NCBI RefSeq assembly: GCF_014356525.2
Contig: NC_052507.1
Span: forward strand, 48,439,685 to 48,503,684
Reading direction: 5' to 3'
Origin: Nilaparvata lugens
Lineage: Eukaryota; Arthropoda; Insecta; Hemiptera; Delphacidae
Length of the DNA: 64,000 nt
In this document: in pieces, positions 1 through 11,641 of the stretch
How the letters are laid out: each line of letters begins with the position of its first letter
Numbering within the stretch: position 1 is the first letter of the stretch
Notes under the pieces: generated by a model
Databases searched by the model: none
Told to the model about the DNA's origin: nothing
Seen by the model: only the letters and a program-made list of their open reading frames with translations
Made by a program: the position numbers and the translations under genes

Positions 1-1608
1 ACCAAATGCGGATATAAATGTGAGGATTGATCTGTTCCCTACCTGAGGGACAGGAGCTGCGTATGTGTGATGCATGTAAATAGCAATCGAGATGAAGGGC
101 CGACAAGTGTAATGGGTGGGGGGTTACTTCGTCAGTGAGTGTAACAAGCCTACTATTGAATTTATTCACGTAATAAAAAAATGAGAGAGATGTGTAACAG
201 CATGTGTTACGAGGATAGTACTTTTAATGGCTGGAAGTATCGACTGTGGACCTTTTTACGGTGTGAGTTGTCGAGAGGGTGAAGTGGATGAAGGTGATTA
301 CGAGAGGGGGGAGTAGTGTTAGGGAAATTTGATCGGTGGAAGCAAAACTGGGTTTGGCTGCTACGGTCGCCGGTGAAAAATGACTCGACATATCATTTTT
401 AATGAACGCTCGTGATATGAAGCTTGCGTGGTTGCGTGGTGGTGTAGGCCTATGGCTGAGTAATAGTGGAAGCATTCGTGCATATAGCAGCCTGTTATTG
501 GAGGTAAACTGCTGCCAGCTACAATAATAGAGCAGACTGGCCACGACTAAGCAAGTGGCCTCAAACAACGCAGCTGACCATGTCTACGTTACATGTCTAC
601 GCTCGCTAGGGAAATAGGGAATGTTAAATTTATTCACTAGGAACTGAGTCGATAACACAATCTAAAAGAGTGGTTTATGGGTGAGAAATGAGGGAATGTC
701 TGATGGTTAATCTTGACCCATAAATATTAGCTATGAATTGGGCTTATGTCTATTAACAGTGATTTTATTATTATTATAACAGTGATTTTCATGTAATGTG
801 AAATATGTACGTTTCTGGGAGAGGGACATCTTGAGAATGTGATGTTTTAATCATATGAGAGTAAATAATTCTAAAAAGAGGATTGTTCTCGATTTGAGGT
901 GATAGTGACATTGACATTGTCAGAGAGTTTCCTAAGTGCAAAAATAATCGATAGTATCATCACAAACAGTGTTACTCCAAACGATATTCACTTATCAAAT
1001 TAAATGGTAATCTTCCATGGAAACCTTCTTCATTATTTCTAATTTGATTGGAGCCAGAACTATGAAATCGGGAAGTGTTACCGTAGATACTTCTTATGAG
1101 AAAAATATTTTCATTGATACTTCCAATTATAAGCTCAGTAATGTAGAAACCTTGGTTTATATTCCACGTTGGATACTGCTTTTGACTCCAAATAATAATA
1201 CTTTTCTGTAATTTTTGTTTAGCTATGAAGGTATACGTAATTTTCCCATAGGCTGTAACAAATAAGTTGTTTATCACTGAAAAATATAAGAATTGGTGAG
1301 TATGTAGTCAGGACTCATTCCTTAACTCATAACATGAAACAAATTCATCCATTAAATCATATTTCATGTGTCTCACAACATTCACCTACAGCATTACTAT
1401 CTTATTTGTTAGGAAATGAGTGTTACTCATTGGAGATCTGAATTGATAGAGAATTGGAAGTGCTGTAACCAACCTTATTTGAGATTACTCAAATAAAGCA
1501 TCTTGGGACTATAGGAAGCTATGCTGGTCATGGGGGCCAGTGAATTTTGGCAATCATGGATGAAAGAAAAGGATATAACCAAAGTCCAATAATAATTGAA
1601 TCTTATTA
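1..1608. other. no gene seen
   Basis: No reading frame here resembles a known protein. The few open frames are 60-115 codons, with composition typical of AT-rich non-coding DNA. I see no repeat structure, tRNA or convincing promoter. Confidence 0.5.
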
Positions 1609-1849
1609 GCCCAGGCAATGAATGCTCAAAAAAGGGTATAGAGGGAAAAGTTGGGAAGACAATTTTCGACCCCACAGTTCTGTTAAGGGTAAAATGGAGG
1701 TGAACATATATCAAAAGTCCCCACGCCTACCCCCTGTGTTAAGGGGGTGGGGGTGGTTTAGAGGTACAATTTTTGGTTTCTCGCATAAAACTGAAAAACT
1801 ATGTATCCTAAGGACTTGACTGTCATATATAAAATTGAAGCTTACATAA

Positions 1850-2143
1850 TTTCCACAATATTCATTTTTGACTTTCTTTATATCTCCTCTAGTTTCCGAG
1901 ATATCCGCTCTTGAAAGTGTGACATTTTTGAAAAAGACACGTTTGCTACCAAATTTTCTCTTTTTTCGCTCTCATAACTTCTTGAAAATCGAATTTCCTA
2001 CAATATTCATTCTTCAACTTACCTTATATCTCCTCTAGTTTTCGTGATAATCTGCTCTTGAAATTGTGACATTTTTGAAAAAGACATGTTTGCCACCTAT
2101 TTCTTTCTACTTTTGCTATTATAACTTTTTGAAAATCGATGGG
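1850..2143. repeat. ~147-bp direct duplication inside the left foldback arm
   Basis: Two adjacent similar units lie at about 1850-1993 and 1997-2143. Both read through a TATCTCCTCTAGTTT segment, a GACATTTTTGAAAAAGACA segment and a run ending in CTTGAAAATCGA. The right arm of the palindrome (about 5600-5760) carries only one unit, so the duplication arose in the left arm after the palindrome formed, or was lost from the right. Confidence 0.6.
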
Positions 2144-2410
2144 AAAAATCCATGTTGATGATGAGCTTATAGAGCATTGAACTCTCTTCAATTTGATGTA
2201 TAATTTCACAATTATACGAATTTCCCTAAACCTTTTGCAGCAGCTTTAGTGTTGAGCGTGAAATCTCCATTTTTGCAACAATAGACCAATTGACAAAGGA
2301 ATTTGGAAAGAATGTTTTAAACACAATTTTTGACTTTGCAGCTTCATCAAGACTATTTGTGAGGAGTACATATCAAAAGTCTCCATTACTAACTCATGTG
2401 CTAAGGGGAT

Positions 2411-3430
2411 TTTTATTAATGACCTCCCTCATAGTATTAGCTCTGACCTCATTCTCTATGCAGATGATACCACTGTGATTGTGAAGGGTGAAGATGATGA
2501 TGAAGTCCAGCAGAAATCAGTACAGGCTCTTAACCAGCTTAGCCATTGGTCCAACTGTAATCTTCTCAAATTAAATTCGAAGAAAACCCATCATCTTCAA
2601 ATTCGTACTGGGGAAGTTTCGCACATACTCTTTACTCAGCAACAGGAGAGGAATGTTGCGCTACTGAGATGATTAGGTTTCTTGGTGTTGACCTGCAGGG
2701 AAATGTCAAGTGGGATAGCCACTCTTGAGTAAAATTCTTGGATGTGAAATTGTCCCGTGCTATTTTTGCCTTGAAAACAATAGTCAGAGTGGCAAATAGA
2801 AAAACAGCACTAACTGTCTATCATGGCTATTTCAGATACAGTATCTTATTCTGGGGCAGCAACCAAACAAACCTTTAGAATATGTTCCGTAAGCAAAAGG
2901 AAGCAATCAGGGTTATAGAGGGAGCCGAATCTAGAGTTTCATGTAGGTTAATTTTCAAAAAACTCAGATTATTAACAATTCCAGCCCTTTATTTTCTGGA
3001 TATTGCATCTTTTGTTTACAGTAATAAGCAGAAACTCATGGTGGATAACATTCCACACAGATATCCCACAAGACATAAAATGTTTACCCTCCAGTACCCC
3101 ACTCATAGACTTCCGCTCTTGGAGGGGGGACCACATTATGCTGGGCTCAGAATTTTCAACTGTTTGACGGACGAACTTAAGAGTTTTGACAGTCATGGTG
3201 AATTTTATAAAGCTCTCAAAGATATACCGACTGAGTGCTACCCATATTCATTAGGAGAATGTTATGAGATCTTCTCATTGAAATCCTAGAGATCAGAAGT
3301 TATACAGACAATTTTGTAAAATGAAAAACTTTCCCTCAATGAAGGGAAACCATATACTTGATATAATTATTTGACATGTCGTACACCGTTTGAGCTGTGC
3401 TCATCATATGCGGTTGTATGCGATGAAATA
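2411..3430 (+). pseudogene. 5'-truncated non-LTR retrotransposon, RT C-terminal part (jockey/CR1-type)
   Basis: Reading starts inside the reverse-transcriptase palm: a FINDLP segment, then the catalytic motif LYADDTTV near 2455-2478, then a KLNSKKT segment typical of the thumb-side region. It continues through FLGVDL and a WDSH segment to a tail of about 135 codons ending at 3289. In-frame stops (for example near 2727 and 2878) and frame changes show it is dead. The fragment begins abruptly at the foldback junction (5' truncation) and ends in a 3' non-coding tail running into a TAA tract, as expected for target-primed LINE insertion. The N-terminal RT, endonuclease and ORF1 are missing. Clade assignment is approximate. 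Confidence 0.75.
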
Positions 3431-3431
3431 A

Positions 3432-3432
3432 C

Positions 3433-3486
<54 letters not shown>
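3432..3486 (+). repeat. (AAT/TAA)n microsatellite
   Basis: About 18 near-perfect AAT units form the 3' tail of the preceding LINE fragment and the 5' boundary of the next one. A TAA-type 3' tail is normal for several non-LTR lineages. Confidence 0.9.
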
Positions 3487-3487
<1 letters not shown>

Positions 3488-4364
3488 GATTATGTGAGAT
3501 TATGGAGCAGTGGAAGTCGAAGCAGCTTCATGGATGGCATGCGTTTGCCTTATCTCAGCCTGGAGTTGATGAGGAGGCTTCCAATGCATGGCTTTGGCAC
3601 AGGGACCTGTTTATTGAAACAGAAGGATTTTTGATTGCCATACAGGATCAAGTAATTGCAACAAAAATTATCGAAGGCATATAATGAAGCTGCCTATAAA
3701 TAATGATTCATGTAGACGTTGTGGCTTGGCACCTGAGACTATTCAGCACATCATGTCGGCATGTCAATCACTGGCAGCTACTGACTATTTGAAGCGCCAC
3801 AATGCAGTTGCTGGGATCTTGCATCAGGACCTTGCTCTGAAGTACCAAATCATCAATCAGAAGCTGCCCTACTACTCGTACCAGCCATCCCCAGTCTTGG
3901 AGAATGAGACACATAAGTTATATTGGGATCGGTCGGTGCTGACAGACAGAACAGTTGCTCATAATAGGCCAGATATCATCCTCATGGATAAGGTAGCCAA
4001 GGAAACAACACTAATAGATGTTGGCATACCATGCTGCCACAACTTGGACCAGTATTATAATGAAAAGGTTTCCAAGTACCTTCCCTTGGTTGCTGAGATC
4101 AAGGATGTCTGGATGCAAGAAAAGGTCACAATTGTTCCTGTCATTATCTCCACGGTTGGAGTTGTAACTAAAAAAGTGTCAGTAAATCTTTGTCAGATGG
4201 GAATATCGGAAAGTGCAAAATATGTCATGGAAAAGGCAGTTGTTCTCAGCACAGCATCCATTGTGAGATCATTTTTGAACCTTCCAGTTTAGTAATGCAC
4301 CAAAGTCTTGCCAAAGGCCGACTTTAAGTGCAATAAACACTCACTTGTCATGTGATGAATGAAA
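3487..4364 (+). pseudogene. 5'-truncated R2/R4-type non-LTR element, C-terminal restriction-like endonuclease region
   Basis: Two frames (3502-3684 and 3684-4292) join by a single-base frameshift in an A run near 3666. The downstream 202 codons open with a CX2CX8HX4C zinc knuckle (CRRC...H...C, about residues 11-27). They continue with an RPD motif (RPDIILMD, about residues 94-101) and an IDVGIP segment. This order, a knuckle upstream of an RPD-type nuclease core, is what R2, R4/Dong and NeSL elements carry as their restriction-like endonuclease. The frame ends at a natural TAG at 4290, followed by a short 3' UTR and a GATAATAAT tail. RT and DNA-binding domains are lost by 5' truncation. It abuts the TAA tail of the preceding LINE, consistent with an element that targets TAA repeats, as Dong does. 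The superfamily is fairly secure; the exact clade is not. Confidence 0.75.
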
Positions 4365-4391
4365 TGATAATAATGATAATAATAATAATAA
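4365..4391 (+). repeat. (AAT)n 3' tail of the R2/R4-type element
   Basis: GATAATAATGATAATAAT-type run at the 3' boundary of the RLE fragment. The foldback arm sequence resumes immediately afterwards, which fixes the 3' limit of the insertion. Confidence 0.8.
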
Positions 4392-5985
4392 TGAGGGTGG
4401 TTTGAAAGTTGCATTTTTCAGCGTTTTTCTCCCACGCTCATATCTTGAAGACAATGCGTTCAATCGACATAACCAACCATTCAATAGTGAAGCTTGATAT
4501 TCTCTACACTTTTTGTCCAATAAAATTTTGTGATATTCCCATTAGTTCCTGAGATATTCGCTCTTGAAGGTGTGTAATTGTTAAAGTAACAGGGTTTTAT
4601 CCAATGTTTTGCTCTTTAAGGTCTTATAACTCTCCAACAATGCATTATAAAAACTAATTCTCATCACAGGTTTGTAGAGCTTTAAATTCTCTTTGAAATG
4701 ATGTATTATTTCACTATTCCAAGTTCTCCTATCATCGTTATAACAGCTTCAATATAGGGGGTGAAATTTTCATTGCTGTAATGATTGATCGTTTGACAAT
4801 GACATTTGAAGGGGGTGTCTGTGAGACAATTTTTGACTTTGCAGCTTGATTTGGACTAGTTAGCAGGTGAACATAGCAGAGGTGCGCTACTTCATCCCCT
4901 CTGTTGAAGGTGTGGAACCGCTGAGTTGACACTTATTGTAGCAATGAAAATTTCACCCCCCACATTGAAGCTGTTATAACAATGATAGGAAAACTTGAAA
5001 TAGTGGAATAATACATCATTTCGAAGAGAATTCAATGTTCTACAAACCCGTGATGAGAATTAGTTTTTATAATGCATTGTTGGAGAGTTATAAGACCTTA
5101 AAGAGCAAAACATTGGATAAATACCTGTTACTTTAACAATAACACACCTTCAATAGCGAATATCTCGGGAACTAATGGGAATATCACAAAATTTCATTGG
5201 ACAAAAAGTGTAGAGAATATATCAAGCTTCACTATTGGATGGCTGGTTATGTCGATTGAACGAATTGTCCTCAATATATGGACATGGGAGTATAACGCTG
5301 AAAAATGCAACTTTTAAACCACATTCATCCCCTTAGCACATGAGTTAGGAATAAGGACTTTTGATAATATGTTCTCCTCCTAACTAGTCTCAACAAAGCT
5401 GCAAAGTCAAAAATTTTGTTTTAAACACTCCCTCCAAATTCCTTTGTCAATTGGTCTATTGCTGCAAAAATGTAGATTTCACACTCAACACTAAAGCTGC
5501 TGCAAAAGTTGTAGGGAAATTCGTATAAGTGTGAAATCATACATCAAATTGGAGAAAGTTCAATGCTCTATAAGATCATCATCAACATGGATTTTTCCCA
5601 TCGATTTTCAAAAAGTTATAATAGCAAAAGTAGAAAGAAATAGGTGGCAAACATGTCTTTTTTCAAAAATGTCACACTTTCAAGAGCAGATTATCACGAA
5701 AACTAGAGGAGATATAAAGTAAGTTGAAGAATGAATATTGTAGGAAATTATGTGAGCTTCAATTTGTTATGTGACAACCAAGTCCTTAGGATGCATAGTT
5801 TATGATTTTTTTGCGAGAAACCAAAAAATGGTACCTTTAAACCATCCTCACCCTCACAGCACAGAGGGTAGGGGTGGGGACTTTTGATATGTTTACCTCC
5901 TTACTACCCTTAACAAAACTTTGGGGTTGAAAATTAATATTGTCTTCCCACCTTCTCCCTCTATAACCTTTCCTTGACTGGACTA

Positions 5986-6606
5986 TATATATATTTTATA
6001 ATAAGAAAATGAAAAATACTTAAATATTCATAACAGCTTTAAAAATAATTGAGCTACATAATATAATTATTTGAAATAATTGAGTTACACCATTTTCATA
6101 TTAATAATAATTTTAAAAAGTCTATGAGAAAAACCCGGGTGTTGAAGATTATGTTGAAGTGTAGAGAAACGCAGATATACGAAGTTTAATTCATCATTAA
6201 ATTTTATGGACTTGGCTGGATTGTTGACAAGATGTAAAATGAAATGTTCTGATTACCGCACTGATTGTAGATTGAAATATAACTCGGTATAATTGATACT
6301 TATATTCTATTGTTACATGTCATGGTGTTTATCCTTTAAATCCTGTATTATTTTGTTGAAGTAGCATCGGTTTCAAATATTGTCTTAATCTTTAATTCGT
6401 ATTTTAAAAATCCATGTGAAATATTTGAAGTGAATGAAAAAACCTGTTAGGAACAAAATAAATAGGATAAACTCTAATTTTATTGATTCCAGTAATTATT
6501 CAGTTGTTTACCAGAGTGGTCAACTAGCAAAATTGAAGAGGTTAGTAATCAAGATATTCAGATTGGAACATTACAGAAAGAACAGAATTAAAAACATAAA
6601 AAATAT
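5986..6606. other. AT-rich spacer, no gene
   Basis: Sequence between the foldback element and the LTR retrotransposon. A 66-codon frame at 6434-6634 runs into the LTR, has no recognisable similarity and is treated as chance. The last four bases, ATAT, are the 5' copy of the retrotransposon target duplication. Confidence 0.6.
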
Positions 6607-8596
6607 TGTAACATATTTAAATCTGGGTAGATGAAAAGCCCTAACAGAAATAGTAATAGGTCTAAAAATAAAGTAATTGGCTAATATCGCCAAGCAGATA
6701 ATAACAAGATTAGATAGCATCAGCTTGTTCTGGCTAAATGGTACAAGAACTTAAAAAGGATTTGAAGGAAGTTTACTACTCATAAATAGATTATTTATAA
6801 AATATTTGAAGATTGAGGTTATATAGATGTATTCACGGATCGGTGACCTAGAGATCGATCAAACCGAAGAACGTAGAATCTGACCAAAACCCCTTGGCAG
6901 AGCTTTATTGCATTCGGATGGTGTGCAATGTGAAAAAACACCCGTCCACGTGGCTAATTATTAGTTAGCATGGAATTAATATTAATATATAGAATATTAA
7001 CTAGCATGCAAAGGCATAAATAAAAAACCAAATAAAAATAATTTAATGTATTCAGGAAATAAGAGTTACCAGGCGCATGAATACCGAATAAAATTTGCAT
7101 GCACCAATAGTAAAACGGCAGTTAATAGGCGGCAACTGTAGGCCAATTCAAAAATATTTATATATATTTATATAAATGTACTAGATTTTGTGTAAAAATT
7201 TGTGTAATCTATGTTATCAATATGGCTCGAATGCAAAGAAATTATTAATCATATAATCTAAGCAATATTTTGGCATTTTTTGTAAGATCTATTTGAATTT
7301 AATGGCGGAGGATTGGGATATTTAAATTTTATGCTAATTTGAAAGTCGGAAAGAGGATCTGTAAAACTTGAGAAGGAAGAACCAGCACTCGCCAGCCAGA
7401 TGCCACCATAAGAGGACCCCAAATATTTTAGAGCGAAGTACCTTACTAATGATTTTGTAAAAGTTAAAGTTAAAGTAAATTATTAAATTTCTTAAAAGAC
7501 TTCGTGATGCTATTGTGAAGCAGAAGTCATTTTTCATTTTTAATTAAATTTATAACCCCTTGGAGGAGACGATTCCGGCTACCATATTCCCGGACCACAT
7601 GGAGTTGGATCGACATCGGCGGCTTACAAGAAGATTTTCGACACGTGAGTGATTTAAATTTGAATTTAGTGATGGGCGCCCTAGTGCTTCGAAATAATCT
7701 GATGATCAAAGCTAGCTCGCCGAAAGGGTTATTATAAATTAAGAAATTAATAAGAGTAATACTTGCGCAAGTAGAAATTAGTATTAAAGGTATTTAATTG
7801 AAAGAAAAATATATAGATCAATATTTTAGAAATTTCTATTTAATCAAAGAAGTACGAAATCTAGGCTATCAAACGTATGCATACAATATTTAATTTTTTG
7901 CAATACAATTTGCGATAATTTATCATAGTTCTAATTCACTAGATGAATGGCTCTACCTATTCCGTCAGGTGCCGAATCTTGCACCCTGAGATGAAAATAT
8001 ATATTCGATACAAATAAATCTACTAAATACTAGAGATTTTAATATATAGATATATTTGGATTATTAGTGGCTAATTTATCAAGCTGATCTTAGAGCACAT
8101 ATTTTTGATTGAATTATCCAAGCCGACAAGTATTAGCAAGTACATGTCACAGCTACATGCCAAAGAATGCATATGATTTCAAGATAAAGGCACATGGTAA
8201 TGATTCGTGCCACAAATCTAGAATATAAAGTTAGCCTGTGATATTTTTATTGATTTCAAATATTGTTCTATTTTTTATATTATATTTTTTATCGCTCTAT
8301 ATATTTTTTGCCTCGATTGATCTTTGCATTATTTGTGTAATATATGTGTGAAATTTTCATGGTGTGCAATTTATTTTATATTCCTCATCTCTATAGTATA
8401 AGTATCATTTATATATATATTTATTATTTATTGAATTACAAGAGTTATTGGAGAAGCCCATATCTAGGCCTATCAAGATTTTTTAAGACTGAATACTATT
8501 AGAAAACCACGCCCTAATTATATTAAATCTCATGCTCTACCGACTGATGCCAAGCAGGAGGCTAATCGTTATTTTAATATAAAGAATAACGTGACA
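6607..8596 (+). repeat. 5' long terminal repeat
   Basis: The left copy of the direct repeat starts TGTAACATATTT and ends AACGTGACA, with the conventional TG...CA boundaries. It contains GC-richer blocks around 7555-7640 and 7950-8000 within AT-rich DNA. The minus-strand frames at 7334-7709 occur in both LTRs and look incidental. Promoter and polyadenylation signals should lie here, but none is distinctive among many TATA-like strings. Confidence 0.93.
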
Positions 8597-9131
8597 GAAA
8601 GACATGTCGTACCAACGTGGGGCTGATGATGAGAGCCAAGCTCATTGAATAATTATTTGAAATTAGGTCAATAACCATAGTGAAAATTATAGATAACTTA
8701 TACGAGTTGTGAGGAAAACTGGCGAAGGAAAATTTGTATTACTTTTTGGGGAAACAAGAGCTTTAAATAGAGAGAAATTATATGTTTTAAAGAAAATTTT
8801 ATATTATTAGTACTGTGAAAAATTACATGTTTATAGAGAGAGATTATATTTTATAAGCCTAAACTGCTATTACTTTCTAGTCAAAAATATATTAGGTGTT
8901 TAAGCCGGTTGGAAAATAAGTCGCAGCCTGTAAACTAGCCAAGAATAAATCAACAAAACATTGAGGGCGCTAGAGCATTGTAAAAAACTTAAGTATAAAT
9001 ACCTGGTTGTAAGAGTATCCAAACACTTTACACATCACTGTTCACTGTAAGTCCCGGTTGTGTCTCTTTTTTAAGCATTTTCGCTTATCATTTTTATCAC
9101 TGTTTAATTAGCATTTATCATATTTGACATA
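8597..9131 (+). other. retrotransposon leader between 5' LTR and gag
   Basis: Untranslated leader of about 535 bases. I do not see a primer binding site starting TGG directly after the LTR. The first GTGGGG string lies about 24 bases downstream and I could not match it to a tRNA 3' end. A TATAAATACC string at about 8994-9003 is followed 30-60 bases later by ACACTTT and TCACTGTTCACTG; it could be an internal core promoter for gag, but that is speculative. Confidence 0.5.
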
Positions 9132-10331
9132 ATGAATCACACTCCCGCAAACTCTGAAGTTTCATATATGTACGGCGGTTGCACAGATCCCACTTTGTCG
9201 ACTCCGAGCACATCAAACCCCACCACGGTAGATGCCAATACGCCACGAGAAAGGGAACCAGGAAGCGTCGGGTCGATAGTCTTCGATCCACCAGGTCTGC
9301 AACCTCTATCCTCCACTCGAATCGACGCCGCTGACACACCATTGAATCAACGGATAGTAGAGATCAACTTTGAAGGGGGCGAGGAGCAGCCTGCAGAACC
9401 CGCATCGCCGGAGGCCGAGTCACACCTGAGCAAACAAAGTATATTTTCAATCACAGAATTAGATCCGCTTCAAAAGGTAATAATGGAACAAACGAGTAGC
9501 ACTTTCAACATTATGTTACAAAAAACAATGGATAGTATGATGCAGGAGATTAAAAAGGAGATTGCTACAGTAAAAGAGGAAAATAAACAGACAGTGGAAC
9601 AGGGTATGAAAGAGACCACAGGCGCTATAAAATCAGTAGAACAACGGTTGGATAATATTGAAACTAAAGTAGAGAGTCATAGGGAAGAGTTAAAAGCAAT
9701 GATAACCCTACAAAAAGAAAGTCAGGATAAAGTTACGGCAGGATTATCGGAAAGGTTAGATACGGTTACATGTGAACTCAATGAAAGGATAGACAACTTA
9801 AATACACAAATCACTACACCTATTCAGGATATAACAAATAACATTAAGGCCGATTGCCACCAAGAAATCCACAAACAAATTACCGTTGCCAATCAAAACT
9901 TAACAACTACAGTTGACAAAAATATTAACAATATTAAAGAAATACAAAACAAACAGATTAATATGTCCACAAAAATGAACCAACTGCAAGGTAGCATCAA
10001 TCAAAACACTGAAACCTGTAAAGCTTTAAATGGAACTCTACTAATTCAGAAATCCACTCTGACTCAACTAAATCAAGAAATAAACGCAAATAAAATTACA
10101 CATAATAGTCAATGGCAGATAACACAGGAAAAAATAATAGCATTGGAAAATCATATTCAACAACAACCTCAAGGAATTCAAACAGACAACCTCAACGTAC
10201 ATAGTATATTACAAGGACTAGGAAAATTTGATAACACTGATCGCCATTTGCAACCTCAACCATTCATTGATCAGATAAAATTAGTACAACTCTTGCACCT
10301 ACCTCTTGGAATTTTTGGCGTCTCCGTTTGA
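9132..10331 (+). pseudogene. gag: gag, N-terminal and coiled-coil part
   Basis: A 399-codon frame from the ATG at 9132, the first good start after the leader. Residues 1-100 are rich in Pro, Ser and Thr. About residues 110-350 are strongly heptad-patterned, rich in Glu, Lys, Gln and Asn, and should form a long coiled coil, as in Gag of several insect Gypsy groups. The frame leaves Gag sense near 10305-10331: after a run of five T at about 10310-10314 the capsid continues in another frame (next entry). I read this as a one-base indel rather than programmed frameshifting, because no XXXYYYZ slippery heptamer is present, but a -1 slip at the T run cannot be excluded. Role: structural protein of the cytoplasmic particle. 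Confidence 0.8.
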
Positions 10332-11023
10332 CTAATTTATTGATTGGCGAACCCCTGATGTTTTTTCGGAGTAGAGCCCATGAATTTACATCATTGGATG
10401 AGTTTGTCGCTGTCTTCCTGGAACAGTATTGGAGCAGAAGTAAACAGTTGGACGTGCTAGCGGACATCATATCATGCGATTTCAACCCTAACTTAGACGG
10501 TGCATGTACCACTTTCGTCACTGCCATACAGTTTAAAAATTCTCAATTGAGCGAGCCCATTAATGAATCGGCATTAGCAAGCATTATTTTAAAGAAGCTA
10601 CCGTATCAAGTTAGAATGGCACTCGCCACACAACCCATTACTGATTGTAAGCAGCTGATTAATCATTTATATGGCATACAGTCTGCAATGGCAATATCAA
10701 CCCACCGCTCAGACCAGAGATACGCATCAAATCAGCATAATTCAAAATTTAATCCGCATAACAGCCAAAATTATGAACCGGTATCATATGATCGCTACCG
10801 ATCTGCTCCCCAATTTGAACGCCGCTATGAGCACAGGCAAAATGGTAATTGGAATAATGAAAAATTTCAAAATCGTACAACCAACCACTATGCCCAGCAG
10901 AGCAATCGTAGGAATCACTATGATGGCCGTGATCGATTAAACTCACATAATAATAATACACAAAACAGTTACAACAGAAATTATAAACCACCACCTCAAC
11001 AAGTAAGTACAACTATACACTAG
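10328..11023 (+). pseudogene. gag: gag, capsid and nucleocapsid-like part
   Basis: Open frame of about 231 codons directly continuing the previous one in a shifted frame. The first ~120 codons have retrotransposon capsid character: a GEPLMFF segment, an EF..LDEFV..FLEQYW segment and an ILKKLP segment. The last ~95 codons are rich in Asn, Arg, Tyr, Gln and His. They lack a CX2CX4HX4C zinc knuckle, so RNA binding would rest on the basic low-complexity tail. It ends at TAG 11021-11023, about 190 bases before the protease frame opens. The annotated start is not a real initiation site. Confidence 0.75.
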
Positions 11024-11212
11024 CACATGCAATAGGTTTGAATCAACAAAAACCCGGAACCCAACACCCAACGACCCGCCACCAGACATACAGAAAACTA
11101 CAGCTAATAAACCATGACTATATGATACCCCCGATACAGCAAGCACAAACTCAAGTGAAACAAACCAAGAAAAACAAGACATCTCAACATCATACACCAC
11201 ATTCAGAAATGA

Positions 11213-11641
11213 TTACCGGAGACTTTGTTAGAAGAAACGGAAAAAGAAAGCAGGCTACCGGATATACAAATGCAAGCGTATATCGATATAGAAATATATG
11301 GAATGAAGGTTCAAGCATTAGTAGATAGTGGTTCACAATGTAGCCTCATACAAACAGACTTATTCCAACGTCTGAAAGAAAAAACAAAATTAGCTACTCT
11401 ACCGTTAACCAACGTATATGTATCAGGTATCAGTCCAGGACGGCGAATACATATAACTACTCAATGTTTACTGGAAATAAATCTTCAACAACAACGATTC
11501 GCATATACATTTCTTGTATTACCTGTTTCCGGTCCGCACATAATAATAGGTACAGATTTTCTACAACACTTCCAGGCCTGTTTAATTTCCAAACCTCGAA
11601 ATTTCATGCATTTACCGAAACCGAAGCATACGAAGTCATAG
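11213..11641 (+). pseudogene. pol: pol, aspartic protease
   Basis: The frame opens after a stop at 11210-11212. It carries the retropepsin active site VDSGSQCSLI (catalytic Asp codon about 11324) and, near its end, an IIIGTDFL segment matching the second conserved hydrophobic-Gly motif. It ends at a stop near 11641, before the RT frame takes over, so protease and RT are out of register here. It would cleave Gag and Gag-Pol inside the particle. An overlapping 96-codon frame (11038-11328) is rich in Gln, Thr and Lys and may be the gag-pro linker read in another phase. Confidence 0.8.

Larger units (their letters stand above)
1609..5985. mobile_element. large foldback (palindromic) repeat, left arm interrupted by retrotransposons
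   Basis: Sequence from about 1609 to 2410 reappears in reverse complement at about 5340-5985. Sequence at 4392-4790 reappears inverted at about 4937-5340. Read together, the left arm is 1609-2410 plus 4392-4790, the right arm is 4937-5985, and the centre is about 4790-4937. The arms are similar but not identical, with scattered substitutions and small indels, so this is an old palindrome. The 1.98-kb block 2411-4391 splits the left arm and is absent from the right arm, which acts as an internal empty site. I see no transposase gene. The arms repeat motifs such as GAGATATTCGCTCTTGAA. A foldback-type DNA element or an inverted duplication of a dispersed repeat are both possible. Confidence 0.75.

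Noticed and set aside
7334..7709. Minus-strand frames of 60-67 codons inside the LTR (also at 16291-16494)
   Set aside because: Present in both LTR copies because the LTR is repeated; antisense, no recognisable domain.
10300..10335. Programmed -1 frameshift site in gag
   Set aside because: No XXXYYYZ slippery heptamer or obvious downstream structure; a homopolymer indel within the capsid-coding part is simpler. Not fully excluded.
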